Shown piece by piece: positions 17,303 to 25,602 of a DNA stretch of 64,000 bases (position 1 is the first letter of the stretch; each line of letters begins with the position of its first letter). The notes beneath the pieces are model-generated. The model was not told where the DNA came from and made no database searches. It was given only the letters and a program-made list of their open reading frames with translations. Source of the DNA: Bombilactobacillus bombi (GTDB lineage Bacteria; Bacillota; Bacilli; Lactobacillales; Lactobacillaceae); assembly GCF_964340835.1 (NCBI RefSeq), contig NZ_OZ204251.1. The stretch is one strand, 5' to 3'. Made by a program: the position numbers and the translations under genes.

Positions 17303-17891
17303 TTTTTAACACATAATATCCTTTATCTCGTTTTATAACCTGAACATTTTCAAAAGTCTGCTGCATAATCTTCTTATAAGTTGGTGCTCCTTGCTTTTTT
17401 TGTACTACCAGCCACAATTGTCCTTCAAGTACTAGATGATTCTTAGCTTGCGTTATCATAGCACTGACTACTGCCTTACCAGCACGAATCGGTGGATTAG
17501 TATAGATTGCAGCATAAGTTTGTTGTTGTAGTTGCTGGTATATATCTGAAATTTGAATTTGGACATTAGTAATTCGATTCTCAGCAGCGTTGTTGCGTGC
17601 TAGTTCTAATGCTCGTTCATTGACATCTGCCATCATAATCTGGCGTTGTGGTTGCTCTTTGGCTAATGTTAACCCGATAGGTCCATAGCCACATCCTAAA
17701 TCTAAAAGATTCCCCGCAGGCAGCTTAGTAAAATCAATTGCACTAATAAGTGTGCGTGTCCCGAAATCTACAGTTTGTTTCGAAAATACACCATTATCAG
17801 TAGTCAACTGTAAAAGATGGCCTCTCAAATTAAAACTAAAAGTTCGTTCTTGATGTTGCGCAGTTGGTTGCGCTGTAAAGTACTGTTCCAT
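17283..17891 (-). CDS. Class I SAM-dependent methyltransferase, RsmC-like
   Basis: The 202-residue protein resembles the catalytic half of RsmC/RlmG rRNA guanine methyltransferases and YbxB-type Firmicutes homologues. Motif I is LLDLGCGYGPIGLTLA (about residues 60-75), and the catalytic motif is NPPIRAGK, which marks N2-guanine methylation. It overlaps tadA, so they are co-expressed. A decayed copy of its 5' half and promoter region lies 2 kb downstream at 19500-19817. Confidence 0.88.
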   Translation of the reverse strand: MEQYFTAQPTAQHQERTFSFNLRGHLLQLTTDNGVFSKQTVDFGTRTLISAIDFTKLPAGNLLDLGCGYGPIGLTLAKEQPQRQIMMADVNERALELARNNAAENRITNVQIQISDIYQQLQQQTYAAIYTNPPIRAGKAVVSAMITQAKNHLVLEGQLWLVVQKKQGAPTYKKIMQQTFENVQVIKRDKGYYVLKSVKTNN

Positions 17892-18051
17892 TTAAGAAGT
17901 AATCCTTTCTTGTATTATTGTTTATTATAATACGCTTTAAGTACTAAAGCTAATGCAAGAAAACTATATTATGAGTAACTTGCTTCAATACTATGTAAGA
18001 AATTTTCTTTTTTAATTTAATAATTAATTATTAATATTTCTCTAAATACCG

Positions 18052-18080
18052 TTGACTTTTTTCGATAAGCATGATAAATT
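18052..18080 (+). promoter_or_regulatory. Predicted promoter of the T-box transcript
   Basis: TTGACT at 18052-18057 and TAAATT at 18075-18080 are separated by 17 bases, a good match to a sigma-A promoter in front of the T-box leader. Confidence 0.5.
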
Positions 18081-18086
18081 ACTTTC

Positions 18087-18358
18087 AACAATTAAATAAA
18101 AATTAAAAACATTCATGAGAATTTCATTTTAACGATGTAGTCAGAGAGTTGTTGGTTGGTGAAAAACAATCTACTAGTCAAAGTGATGATCATCTCATAG
18201 CTATGCTGCTGAAATCTTTAGGTAGTATTGGTTACATCCATTATTGTGTTAATGTATTACTTAATTAGTGTACATGAGGTATTTTTAATTTTAAAAATAC
18301 AAAATAAGGTGGTACCGTGTTTTTAACACCCTTAGCTATAGGCTAAGGGTGTTTTTTA
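18087..18358 (+). promoter_or_regulatory. T-box riboswitch (tRNA-sensing leader)
   Basis: The T-box core AAGGTGGTACCGTG (18307-18320) is followed by an intrinsic terminator (AACACCCTTAGC with GCTAAGGGTGTT, then TTTTTT, 18326-18358). Upstream is a Stem I with the AGAGAG and GGTTGGTG distal motifs (18142-18165) and a closing helix ATGAGA/TCTCAT. In my hand fold the specifier loop offers ATC followed by A, suggesting isoleucine. The T in the TGGT bulge would pair with a tRNA discriminator A, which fits Ile. The codon assignment is tentative. The leader controls the small ORF at 18395 and the gene at 18512. Confidence 0.88.
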
Positions 18359-18394
18359 ATTATAAAATCAATCCAATTAAAGGTGGTGGTAACA

Positions 18395-18496
18395 TTGGAA
18401 GTTCAGATTTCAAATTCAAATGATTCAAGTCAGATTATTATTTCGATACTAAAAATACTGTTTTCCTTGTTACTTCAAGGCCAAACAGACAATTAA
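18395..18496 (+). CDS. Small ORF (33 codons) between T-box and hydratase-like gene
   Basis: A TTG start at 18395 is placed after an AAAGGTGGTGG ribosome binding site and opens 33 codons ending at TAA 18494-18496, 15 bases before the next ATG. The product has a polar first half and a hydrophobic stretch, IIISILKILFSLLLQG, long enough for one membrane helix. I recognise no family. It may be a small membrane protein, or a leader whose translation couples to the next gene. Its strong ribosome binding site and tight placement favour real translation. Confidence 0.45.
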   Translation: MEVQISNSNDSSQIIISILKILFSLLLQGQTDN

Positions 18497-18511
18497 TTGG
18501 AGGATTATCTA

Positions 18512-19318
18512 ATGAATACTTTAAAAATGAATGATTTAACAGAAAATGAAATGGCCGTAGCTGATAACTTATTCCATGCATATCAGAACCATCAGCCTCT
18601 ACAACAAAATGATTACCATGGATTTTTTCATGATGAAGATTCTGCTTATCGCGTACAATATCAGCTAACACAACAAAAAGAAGAAAAAGTCGGTGGTTAT
18701 AAGGTTTCTTTAACCAGCGAGGAAACGCAAAAAATGTTTGATTCTGATTCACCACTTTATGGTGCCCAAGTAACAAGTCACTTTTTACAGTCACCTGCTC
18801 ATTTTACGGCTAGCCAACTAATGGATCCTTTAGCAGAAGTCGAGTTAATGTTTACTGCTCAAGAAGACTTATCGAGTACAGATTCATTAGCGGATTTAAT
18901 GAAAAAAACAACCGTAGCACCAGCAGTCGAAGTCCCTGATTCCCGCTTTTCAGATTGGTTCCCAAGTTTATCCAAATATTTAGTCGTTGCCGATGCAGCT
19001 GTTGGCGGTTATGTAGTGTATGGTCAAGAGACCTCCACTAACAAAATGTTTACTAACCCTGATGAGCTAACAAATGTAAAATGCCAATTGTTCCATGATG
19101 GCCAACACTTAAAAGATGGCGCTGCAACAGAAGTCTTAGGCAATCCTTTAAATTCTCTACAATGGTTAGTCCAAAAATTAGAAAGTCAAAATTTGAAACT
19201 AACCGCTGGACAGCGAGTTTCTAGTGGCACTTTCCTTCTCCCAGAGAAGCTTATTGCTGGTGAGTGGGAAGCTACATTTAATTGTGATTTAGGTGCTGTT
19301 AAGCTCACCGTTGAATAA
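18512..19318 (+). CDS. 2-keto-4-pentenoate hydratase / fumarylacetoacetase-family protein
   Basis: The 268-residue protein resembles MhpD-type hydratases and decarboxylases of the FAH superfamily. An N-terminal helical part is followed by GGYKVSLTS, MDPLAEVELMF with the metal-binding Glu residues, TVAPAVEVPDSRF, and SSGTFLLPEKLIAGEW near the C-terminus. The substrate cannot be told. The ATG at 18512 has a GGAGGA site; an upstream TTG in frame is not needed. Expression behind a T-box means it is raised when a particular tRNA is uncharged, so a link to amino acid metabolism is likely. Confidence 0.75.
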   Translation: MNTLKMNDLTENEMAVADNLFHAYQNHQPLQQNDYHGFFHDEDSAYRVQYQLTQQKEEKVGGYKVSLTSEETQKMFDSDSPLYGAQVTSHFLQSPAHFTASQLMDPLAEVELMFTAQEDLSSTDSLADLMKKTTVAPAVEVPDSRFSDWFPSLSKYLVVADAAVGGYVVYGQETSTNKMFTNPDELTNVKCQLFHDGQHLKDGAATEVLGNPLNSLQWLVQKLESQNLKLTAGQRVSSGTFLLPEKLIAGEWEATFNCDLGAVKLTVE

Positions 19319-19330
19319 TATCATGGATAT

Positions 19331-19369
19331 AAAAAAGTCATCCGAATTTAAATTCGGATGACTTTTTTT
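19331..19369. terminator. Bidirectional terminator after the T-box operon
   Basis: AAAAAAGTCATCCGAATTT pairs perfectly with AAATTCGGATGACTTTTTT. The run of A on one side and T on the other allows termination in both directions. Confidence 0.85.
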
Positions 19370-19378
19370 ATTTAATCA

Positions 19379-19465
19379 TTATTTCAATATAACAGTTGCG
19401 CCAACTTCTTCAAGTTTAGCTTTCATATCATCAGCATTTGCTTGAGAAACGCCTTCTTTAACAAC
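19379..19465 (-). pseudogene. Duplicated 3' end of rplL (L7/L12 C-terminal fragment)
   Basis: These 87 bases match 23828-23914, the last 28 codons and stop of rplL, with only about two differences (both single-base). Upstream the match stops abruptly, and 34 bases of unknown origin follow before a fragment of a different gene. The open frame that runs through 19379-19588 is therefore a chimera of fragments and not a functional ribosomal protein: it lacks the L7/L12 N-terminal dimerisation domain and hinge. Confidence 0.9.
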
Positions 19466-19499
19466 GATTGCGTTATCATAGTACTTACCGTTGCCTTTA

Positions 19500-19817
19500 C
19501 CAGCACGGATTTGGTGGATTAGTATAGATTGCAGCATAAGTTTGTTGTTGTAGTTGCTTGTATATATCTGAAATTTGAATTTGGACATTAGTAATTCGAT
19601 TCTCAGCAGCGTTGTTGTGTGCTAGTTCTAATGCTCGTTCATTGACATCTGCCATCATAATCTGGCGTTGTGGTTGCTCTTTGGCTATGGTCTCTCAAAT
19701 AAAACTAAAAGTTCGTTCTTGATGTTGCGCAGTTGGTTGCGCTGTAAAGTACTGTTCCATTTAAGAAGTAATCCTTTCTTGTATTATTGTTTATTATAAT
19801 ATGCTTTAAGTACTAAA
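19500..19817 (-). repeat. Partial direct duplication of the RsmC-like gene 5' half and its promoter
   Basis: The segment 19500-19687 matches 17479-17666, and 19687-19817 matches about 17817-17948, both on the same strand with few substitutions. About 150 bases of the original are deleted between them. The copy includes the start codon context and upstream TTATTATAAT region, so it may still carry an active minus-strand promoter. The frame is destroyed by the deletion and by a one-base loss near 19697. Confidence 0.9.
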
Positions 19818-19908
19818 ACTATCTAGCAAACTATTTCTCCATAACGAAAAAAGTTAACTAGTAAGTGTTTAAAAAGCTAGCACTCATATAAAAATAAAAT
19901 TGCTAAGA

Positions 19909-19914
19909 TATAAT
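19909..19914 (+). promoter_or_regulatory. Predicted -10 box of the PTS operon
   Basis: TATAAT lies 27 bases before the TTG start of the regulator gene. No clear -35 box is seen at the usual distance, which fits a promoter that depends on an activator. Confidence 0.4.
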
Positions 19915-19940
19915 TGTTAGAACAAATAGGAGGGGATGAT

Positions 19941-21830
19941 TTGAGAATTAATCCTAAAGAACTAGCTGTAGTTAATTTTATTGATCAATTTCAACCAGTT
20001 CATTATGTGGATATTCAAAAAGAATTTAAAATTTCCAAACCAACAGTGGCAAAATATCTTCGTAATATTTCTGAAAATATTGAACAAATAAGTAACCATA
20101 AAGTTCAACTTATTCGTAGTAAACGCTCAGGTATCTATTTTATTGGTAATACAAAAATTATTGCCGAAATTCTTGCTAACTACAGTAAGAAATGGTTTCC
20201 TGCTTCACCTAAAGATCGACAGATATATATAGTAGCAAGTCTAATTTTTAAAAATGGTCTTGATACAGTTGCTAAATTCAGTAATAAATTATTTGTTAGT
20301 CGGAGAACTGTTGAACATGATTTAAAGAAAGTGCGTAAATTTATTCAAGAAAATGGTGGACAGCTTAGTAATCATAATGGCATCTTAAAAATTACACTAC
20401 CAGAAAAATTAAAATATCCATTTATGATTAATATCATTCATCAATATTGGGGGCAGCAACTGCGGGTTAGCAATAAACATAATGTAACTTTACCACCTGT
20501 TTTAAAAAACTTTTTTAATGAAAATACTGTTCGCCAAATTTTTAAAATTGTTGATCAGTTTTTAACAGACAACTATCTTCAAGCTAATGACTATGAATAT
20601 GAATCTTTAATTATTTATTTAGTATTACAGATATCTACAGGTACAAACTCACTACAAACTTTGGCCGATTTTGATGATAAAGAAAAAGAAACTATTGAGT
20701 TATTTAAACTTTTTCAAAATAAATTAGGTTTTAAATTTAGTAATGAACAATTAATTTATTTAAATAATTTAATTATTCTTATAAAAACTGAAAATGATAC
20801 ACAAAAAATTACTGATAACCCCAAATTAAAAGAGAGAATTATGAGTTATTTAAATAATTATGACAATCGTTTAATTAATGGTCTTGTTCAACATTTATCT
20901 GGTACTATTCATCGCTACAAATTAGGGATTAAAGCTATTAACCCCTACACATTACAAATAAAACAAAATTTTCCTTTGGCATTTGATCAAGCTTTAGATT
21001 TAGGACAAAAATTAAGTCAAGATTATAAATTACAATTAGATGATAATGAGAGCGCTTTTATAGCTCTATATTTTCAGTCTTTTATTGAAAGACAACAAAA
21101 TAATAATCCTAAAATCAAGGTAGCAATTGTTTGTAATACTGGATTAGGAACTGCCCGTTTATTAGAAGAGCGTTTACGCCAAAAAATGTCTAATATAATT
21201 CAAATTACACGAATTTTAGTTGCACATGATATCAATCATCTTAATTTATATGAAGATTTTATCATATCAACTATTCCTTTAGAAAATTTGCCTATTCCCT
21301 ACATTTTAAGTTCACCGTTTTTAACCACTGAAGATGAAAACAAAATTAAGCAAATGATTACACAAATTCAGAAACAACATTATCAAAAAAATATTTTCAC
21401 CTCTTTAATTCGTGAAGACTTAATTTTTATCTTACAAGATAAGTCGGATATGAAAAAAGTTCTAACAAGTATTGGTCTTAAACTACAAACAAAAGGATTA
21501 GTTAAAGATAATTACGGTAATAGTTTAATTAAGCGTGAACAAATTTCTTCAACCGCAGTTAATAAAATTGCACTACCCCATGCAGATCCACTACTAGTTA
21601 AAACTCCTTTTATAGCTTTAATTATTAGTCCAATAGGAATTACTTGGGGACAAAATACTGTAAACATTGCTTTTATTATGGGACTAAATGATAGTATTAA
21701 AAAACAATTAAGGCCAATTTATCATAGTTTAAACGAAATAATATCTAATCCATTATTAATTAAAAAAATTATTAGTTCTAACTCAAGTTATGACATTTTG
21801 AATCATATAAAAAAAGGGAGTGCTGATTAG
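19941..21830 (+). CDS. PTS-regulated transcriptional activator (BglG/MtlR-like, with EIIB and EIIA domains)
   Basis: The 629-residue regulator has tandem N-terminal HTH domains (about residues 10-55 and 90-135; ISKPTVAKYLRNI and VSRRTVEHDLKK) and PRD-type regions with conserved His (about 175-390). An EIIB-like domain follows (VAIVCNTGLGTARLLEERL, about 400-415, with the phospho-Cys), then a C-terminal EIIA-fructose-like domain (about 490-625; IALPHADPLLVKTP with the phospho-His). The TTG start is set by AGGAGGGG at 19928-19935. It overlaps the next PTS gene by one base and presumably activates this operon when the sugar is present. Confidence 0.88.
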   Translation: MRINPKELAVVNFIDQFQPVHYVDIQKEFKISKPTVAKYLRNISENIEQISNHKVQLIRSKRSGIYFIGNTKIIAEILANYSKKWFPASPKDRQIYIVASLIFKNGLDTVAKFSNKLFVSRRTVEHDLKKVRKFIQENGGQLSNHNGILKITLPEKLKYPFMINIIHQYWGQQLRVSNKHNVTLPPVLKNFFNENTVRQIFKIVDQFLTDNYLQANDYEYESLIIYLVLQISTGTNSLQTLADFDDKEKETIELFKLFQNKLGFKFSNEQLIYLNNLIILIKTENDTQKITDNPKLKERIMSYLNNYDNRLINGLVQHLSGTIHRYKLGIKAINPYTLQIKQNFPLAFDQALDLGQKLSQDYKLQLDDNESAFIALYFQSFIERQQNNNPKIKVAIVCNTGLGTARLLEERLRQKMSNIIQITRILVAHDINHLNLYEDFIISTIPLENLPIPYILSSPFLTTEDENKIKQMITQIQKQHYQKNIFTSLIREDLIFILQDKSDMKKVLTSIGLKLQTKGLVKDNYGNSLIKREQISSTAVNKIALPHADPLLVKTPFIALIISPIGITWGQNTVNIAFIMGLNDSIKKQLRPIYHSLNEIISNPLLIKKIISSNSSYDILNHIKKGSAD

Positions 21831-22294
21831 TGTCTGATCAAATTTTATCTTTAGAAACAATTTTTACTAATGTTTTAGTTCAACCGGCAACAAAAGAAAA
21901 TGCCTTATCAACTATTGCTCAAAAAGTAGCACCTGCATTAGGTATTTCATCTGATATTCTTAAACAAGGATTATTACAAAGAGAAAAAGAAGGAACTACT
22001 GGTTTTACTGATGGCTTTGCAATTCCGCATACACAAGTATCTGGCTTAGCAGATGCTAAAATTGCTGTATTTACCTTTAATAATAGCATTCAATGGGAAT
22101 CACTTGATGGAAAAGACATTGAAGTAGCAATTGTATTAATGACTCCTGATGGACCTAGCAATAAAGAGCATTTAAAATTGCTTTCCCAGTTATCTCGTAA
22201 ATTGATGAATCCAGATTTTGTCCAGAGTATTTTAAATAATAAAGATAATTCAACCAATTTATATAATTTAATTGGTCAAATTGTGAATAAATGA
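21830..22294 (+). CDS. PTS fructose-family EIIA component
   Basis: The 154-residue EIIA protein accepts phosphate from HPr. GTTGFTDGFAIPHTQ contains the active His at about residue 67. The GTG start shares its first base with the regulator's stop codon, and the stop overlaps the first bases of the EIIBC frame, so the operon is tightly coupled. Substrate specificity cannot be read from EIIA. Confidence 0.9.
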   Translation: MSDQILSLETIFTNVLVQPATKENALSTIAQKVAPALGISSDILKQGLLQREKEGTTGFTDGFAIPHTQVSGLADAKIAVFTFNNSIQWESLDGKDIEVAIVLMTPDGPSNKEHLKLLSQLSRKLMNPDFVQSILNNKDNSTNLYNLIGQIVNK

Positions 22295-22311
22295 AAGGAA
22301 GTGCACTAAAT

Positions 22312-23745
22312 ATGAAAAAAATTGTTGGAGTAACTAAATGTCCAGTCGGTATAGCACACACTTATATGGCTGCTGAAAAATTGACTCAAGCAGCAAAAGA
22401 TATGGGTTATGAAATTAAAGTCGAGACACAGGGAGCTTCTGGTACTGAAGATGAACTAACAACCCAAGATATTAAAGAAGCAGAATTTGTTGTTTTTGCT
22501 GCAGATGTTGCCGTTGATGGGATGGAACGCTTCATTGGTAAAAAGATTATTTATGGAGATACACCTACTGCTATTAAAGATTCTAAAGAATTAATTAATC
22601 GATATCACAATGCTAGTATCTATCAAGGAAATAAAGAAGAAACAGAAGAAAACACTTCAGCAACCACAAGTTCACAAGGACAGTCAAGACCAGCAGTTAA
22701 ACAATTATTAAACGGTGTTTCACACATGATTCCATTTGTAGTTGTTGGTGGATTATTCATTGCTCTTGCCATTGCTTTTGGTGGGCATCCAACAAGTACT
22801 GGGATGGTTATACCTAAAGATACTATTTGGTTTAAGATGAATGCTATTGGTAATTTTGGATTCACTTTAATGATTCCTATTTTGGCTGGATATATAGCTG
22901 ATGCCATTGCAGGTAGAGCTGCTCTCGCTCCTGTAATGATCAGTGCAATGGTTGCTAATAGTCCGGATATTTTAGGAACTAAGGCAGGTACAGGATTCTT
23001 AGGAGCAATTCTAATAGGTTATGTTGGTGGATATTTAGTTAAATGGATAAACACATGGAAAATACCAAAAGACTTACGGCCAGTTATGCCAATCTTTGTT
23101 ATTCCTCTACTAGGTACAATTATTTTATCTGCAGCATTTATTTATATCCTTGGCGGACCCATTTCGTGGCTTATGACTGCCTTAGAATCTATGTTGACAT
23201 TCTTATCTAAAAATCCATCTACAAGTATTATTTTAGGTGCAATTATGGGATTAATGGTTGCTACAGATATGGGTGGTCCAGTTAATAAAGTTGCTTTTCT
23301 TTTTGGTGTTGCTTCAATAACAGCTAAAACTCCTCAAATTATGGGAATTGTTGCATGTTCTGTAGCAGTACCTCCACTAACTGTTGGTATTTCCACTTTA
23401 GTATGGGGGAAATTGTTCAGTGAAGAAGAACGCTCAGCGTCTATTCCAGCCATTTTGATGGGATTAATTGGTATTACAGAAGGAGCAATTCCTTTTGCAA
23501 CAGCAAACCCAGCGCGTGTATTTCCAAGCATTATGATTGGTTCTGCTGTTGCCGGTGCAATTGGAGCGGTTATGGGCATTACCGATGTTGTTCCTCATGG
23601 TGGACCTATTGTTGGTATACTAGGTGCGACTAATAATCTATTACTTTTCTTTGTTGCTATTATAATAGGTGTAATTGTTGGTACATTAATTTTAATAACT
23701 TTACAAAAACGTGCAATACGTAAAGGTATAGTTCATAATCAATAA
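22312..23745 (+). CDS. PTS fructose-family EIIBC permease
   Basis: The 477-residue fusion has an EIIB domain (residues 1-100, with GVTKCPVGIAHTYMAAE and phospho-Cys at about residue 9), a short Glu/Thr/Ser-rich linker and an EIIC domain (about 125-475) with eight to ten membrane helices. FVVVGGLFIALAIAFGG and IMGLMVATDMGGPVNKVAF are typical of the fructose/mannitol class. I prefer the ATG at 22312 with AAAGGAAG upstream over the ATG at 22291. The cargo could be fructose or a related sugar such as 2-O-mannosylglycerate. Confidence 0.9.
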   Translation: MKKIVGVTKCPVGIAHTYMAAEKLTQAAKDMGYEIKVETQGASGTEDELTTQDIKEAEFVVFAADVAVDGMERFIGKKIIYGDTPTAIKDSKELINRYHNASIYQGNKEETEENTSATTSSQGQSRPAVKQLLNGVSHMIPFVVVGGLFIALAIAFGGHPTSTGMVIPKDTIWFKMNAIGNFGFTLMIPILAGYIADAIAGRAALAPVMISAMVANSPDILGTKAGTGFLGAILIGYVGGYLVKWINTWKIPKDLRPVMPIFVIPLLGTIILSAAFIYILGGPISWLMTALESMLTFLSKNPSTSIILGAIMGLMVATDMGGPVNKVAFLFGVASITAKTPQIMGIVACSVAVPPLTVGISTLVWGKLFSEEERSASIPAILMGLIGITEGAIPFATANPARVFPSIMIGSAVAGAIGAVMGITDVVPHGGPIVGILGATNNLLLFFVAIIIGVIVGTLILITLQKRAIRKGIVHNQ

Positions 23746-23772
23746 TCACAAAAGTATTATCAAGAGTTAATT

Positions 23773-23825
23773 ATTGTATTAAAAAACCACTAGGGTAATT
23801 AACCCTAGTGGTTTTTTAATACAAT
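23773..23825. terminator. Long palindromic bidirectional terminator
   Basis: Two 24-base arms, reading ATTGTATTAAAAAACCAC then TAGGGT on the left, pair perfectly around a 5-base loop. The core CCACTAGGGT/ACCCTAGTGG with A and T runs ends both the PTS operon and the converging rplJ-rplL operon. Confidence 0.88.
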
Positions 23826-23827
23826 AA

Positions 23828-24196
23828 TTATTTCAATGTAACAGTTGCGCCAACTTCTTCAAGTTTAGCTTTCATATCATCAGCATCTGCTTGAGAAACG
23901 CCTTCTTTAACAACTGAAGGAGCACCATCAACTAAAGCTTTAGAATCTTTCAAACCTAAGCCTGTGATATCCTTAACTGCCTTGATAACCTTAACTTTTT
24001 CTTGACCAATTTCTGTTAATTCAACATCAAATGAATCTTTTGCTTCAGCACCAGCATCGCCAGCACCACCAGCTACAGCAACAGGAGCAGCTGCAGAAAC
24101 GTCAAATTCTTCTTCAATAGCCTTAACTAAGTCGTTTAAATCAGAAATGCTTGCTTCTTTTAATGATTCAATAATAGCATCTTTATCGAAAGCCAT
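23828..24196 (-). CDS. rplL: 50S ribosomal protein L7/L12
   Basis: The 122-residue stalk protein has an N-terminal dimerisation domain, an Ala/Gly-rich hinge (VSAAAPVAVAGGAGDAGAEA, about residues 33-52) and the factor-binding C-terminal domain. It stimulates GTPases on the ribosome. It follows rplJ by 29 bases. Its last 87 bases occur again at 19379-19465. Confidence 0.97.
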   Translation of the reverse strand: MAFDKDAIIESLKEASISDLNDLVKAIEEEFDVSAAAPVAVAGGAGDAGAEAKDSFDVELTEIGQEKVKVIKAVKDITGLGLKDSKALVDGAPSVVKEGVSQADADDMKAKLEEVGATVTLK

Positions 24197-24225
24197 TTTA
24201 ATTCCTCCAATGAAATTTAATTTAA

Positions 24226-24735
24226 TTAAGCAGCAGAATCATCTGCTTCTTTCTTTTCAGCGATTGCTTTAACAGCATAAGCAAATTTGCGAACAGGTGA
24301 TTGCAACATTGATGCCAATGTAGCCAAGAGTTCATCATGACTAGGCATATGTGCGTATTCGTTGATCTTGTCCAAAGTTTGAACTTGACCTTCGATCATA
24401 CCACCCTTAATTTCCAAAACTTCAACAGTTTCAGCAAATTTAGCAATAATCTTTGCAGCAATAATTGGGTCTTCATAAGAAAAGGCCACTGCTGTAGGTC
24501 CAGCAAAAGTTTCATTCAAGCCTTCATAGCCTGCTTGTTTAGCAGCACGTTGAAGAATAGAATTCTTGACAACTTTCATCTCAACATCAGCATCATGCAA
24601 TTGCCGCCGTAAGTCAGTAACTTGGGCAACACTTAAACCTAAATAATCAACCACAATAATTGATTCAGCACGTGACATTTTGTCAGCAACTGCATCAACT
24701 TGGGCCTGTTTAGCGTTAAGAACAGCGTCTTTCAT
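24226..24735 (-). CDS. rplJ: 50S ribosomal protein L10
   Basis: The 169-residue L10 anchors L7/L12 dimers on the ribosome through its C-terminal helix. Its N-terminal domain (SIIVVDYLGLSVAQVTDLRR) binds 23S rRNA. A strong AGGTG site precedes the ATG, and an L10-type RNA leader lies just upstream, through which L10 is known to repress its own synthesis. Confidence 0.97.
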   Translation of the reverse strand: MKDAVLNAKQAQVDAVADKMSRAESIIVVDYLGLSVAQVTDLRRQLHDADVEMKVVKNSILQRAAKQAGYEGLNETFAGPTAVAFSYEDPIIAAKIIAKFAETVEVLEIKGGMIEGQVQTLDKINEYAHMPSHDELLATLASMLQSPVRKFAYAVKAIAEKKEADDSAA

Positions 24736-24775
24736 TAAGTTTCACCTCCATAAATTTTTTCTACCTAAAATTAAA

Positions 24776-24872
24776 GGACATCGCGCCCTAAGACACGATG
24801 CCCTACTTGTTCAGCATCTAGCCTCGGCAGGATATTAAGGCTTACGCCACCTGAGTCTTAGGTAGTTTCTTA
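24776..24872 (-). promoter_or_regulatory. L10 leader (autoregulatory RNA of rplJL)
   Basis: On the minus strand CTACCTAAGACTCAGGTGGC, ATCCTGCCGAGG and GTGTCTTAGGGCGCGATGTC reproduce the paired and bulged blocks of the L10 leader of Firmicutes, which mimics the L10 site on 23S rRNA. It ends about 40 bases before the rplJ start. The boundaries are estimated. Confidence 0.85.
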
Positions 24873-24897
24873 TGATAAGTTATCATTAATTAAATAA

Positions 24898-25581
24898 TTA
24901 GTCAACTGAAATTTTAATTCCAGGGCCAAATGTTGAAGTCAAGTTAACAGATTTAATATATTGACCTTTAGCTGTTGCAGGACGTGCTTTAACAACAACG
25001 TTGTTAAAGGCATTGAAGTTTTCAACTAATTTGTCAGTATCAAAAGACATCTTACCTAAAGGTGCATGAATCAACCCTTGAGCATCAGCCCGATAAGTTA
25101 CTTGTCCAGCTTTAATATCTTTGACAGCTTTTTCAACATCCATAGTAACAGTACCGGTCTTAGGATTTGGCATTAATCCTTTAGGTCCTAAAATCCGACC
25201 CAAGCGGCCAACTTTAGCCATCATTTTTGGTGTGGCAACTACAACATCAAAATCTAACCAGCCATCAGTAACCTTGTCAACTAAGTCATCAGCACCAACA
25301 AAATCAGCACCAGCTGCTTCTGCTTGTTTAGCTTGTTCACCATCAGCAAAAACTACCACTCGTTGAGTTTTACCAGTACCATTAGGCAACACCATTGCGC
25401 CCCGAATTTGTTGATCTGCTTGTTTAGTATCGATATTCAAATTGTAAGCAACTTCGATAGTAGCATCAAAATTTGCATAATTAATCTTTTTTAGTAAATC
25501 AATTGCTTCTTGTGCTTCGTATACTTTGCTTGCATCTACTTGCTTAGCAGCTTCTAAATATTTTTTTCCATGTTTAGCCAC
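24898..25581 (-). CDS. rplA: 50S ribosomal protein L1
   Basis: The 227-residue L1 forms the mobile stalk near the E site. AKHGKKYLEAAKQVD begins the protein; RLGRILGPKGLMPNPKTGTV is its signature. The GTG at 25579-25581 follows AAGGAGG; an ATG ten codons further upstream lies inside the untranslated spacer and is rejected. The spacer in front holds a stem-loop that looks like an L1 binding site. Confidence 0.96.
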   Translation of the reverse strand: MAKHGKKYLEAAKQVDASKVYEAQEAIDLLKKINYANFDATIEVAYNLNIDTKQADQQIRGAMVLPNGTGKTQRVVVFADGEQAKQAEAAGADFVGADDLVDKVTDGWLDFDVVVATPKMMAKVGRLGRILGPKGLMPNPKTGTVTMDVEKAVKDIKAGQVTYRADAQGLIHAPLGKMSFDTDKLVENFNAFNNVVVKARPATAKGQYIKSVNLTSTFGPGIKISVD

Positions 25582-25602
25582 GTTTAAGTTCCTCCTTGCG
25601 AT

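Noticed and set aside
18438..18794. A 118-codon minus-strand frame across the small ORF and hydratase start
   Set aside because: It is antisense to the T-box operon, has no ribosome binding site, and its product resembles nothing known.
19379..19588. A 69-codon open frame ending like ribosomal protein L7/L12
   Set aside because: It is a chimera of a duplicated rplL 3' end, a short linker and out-of-frame RsmC-like gene sequence. It has no ribosome binding site or L7/L12 N-terminal domain, so I list the pieces and not a gene.
25121..25366. Plus-strand frames opposite rplA, rplK, radA-gltX and other housekeeping genes
   Set aside because: They are mirror frames of conserved coding sequence, without start signals.
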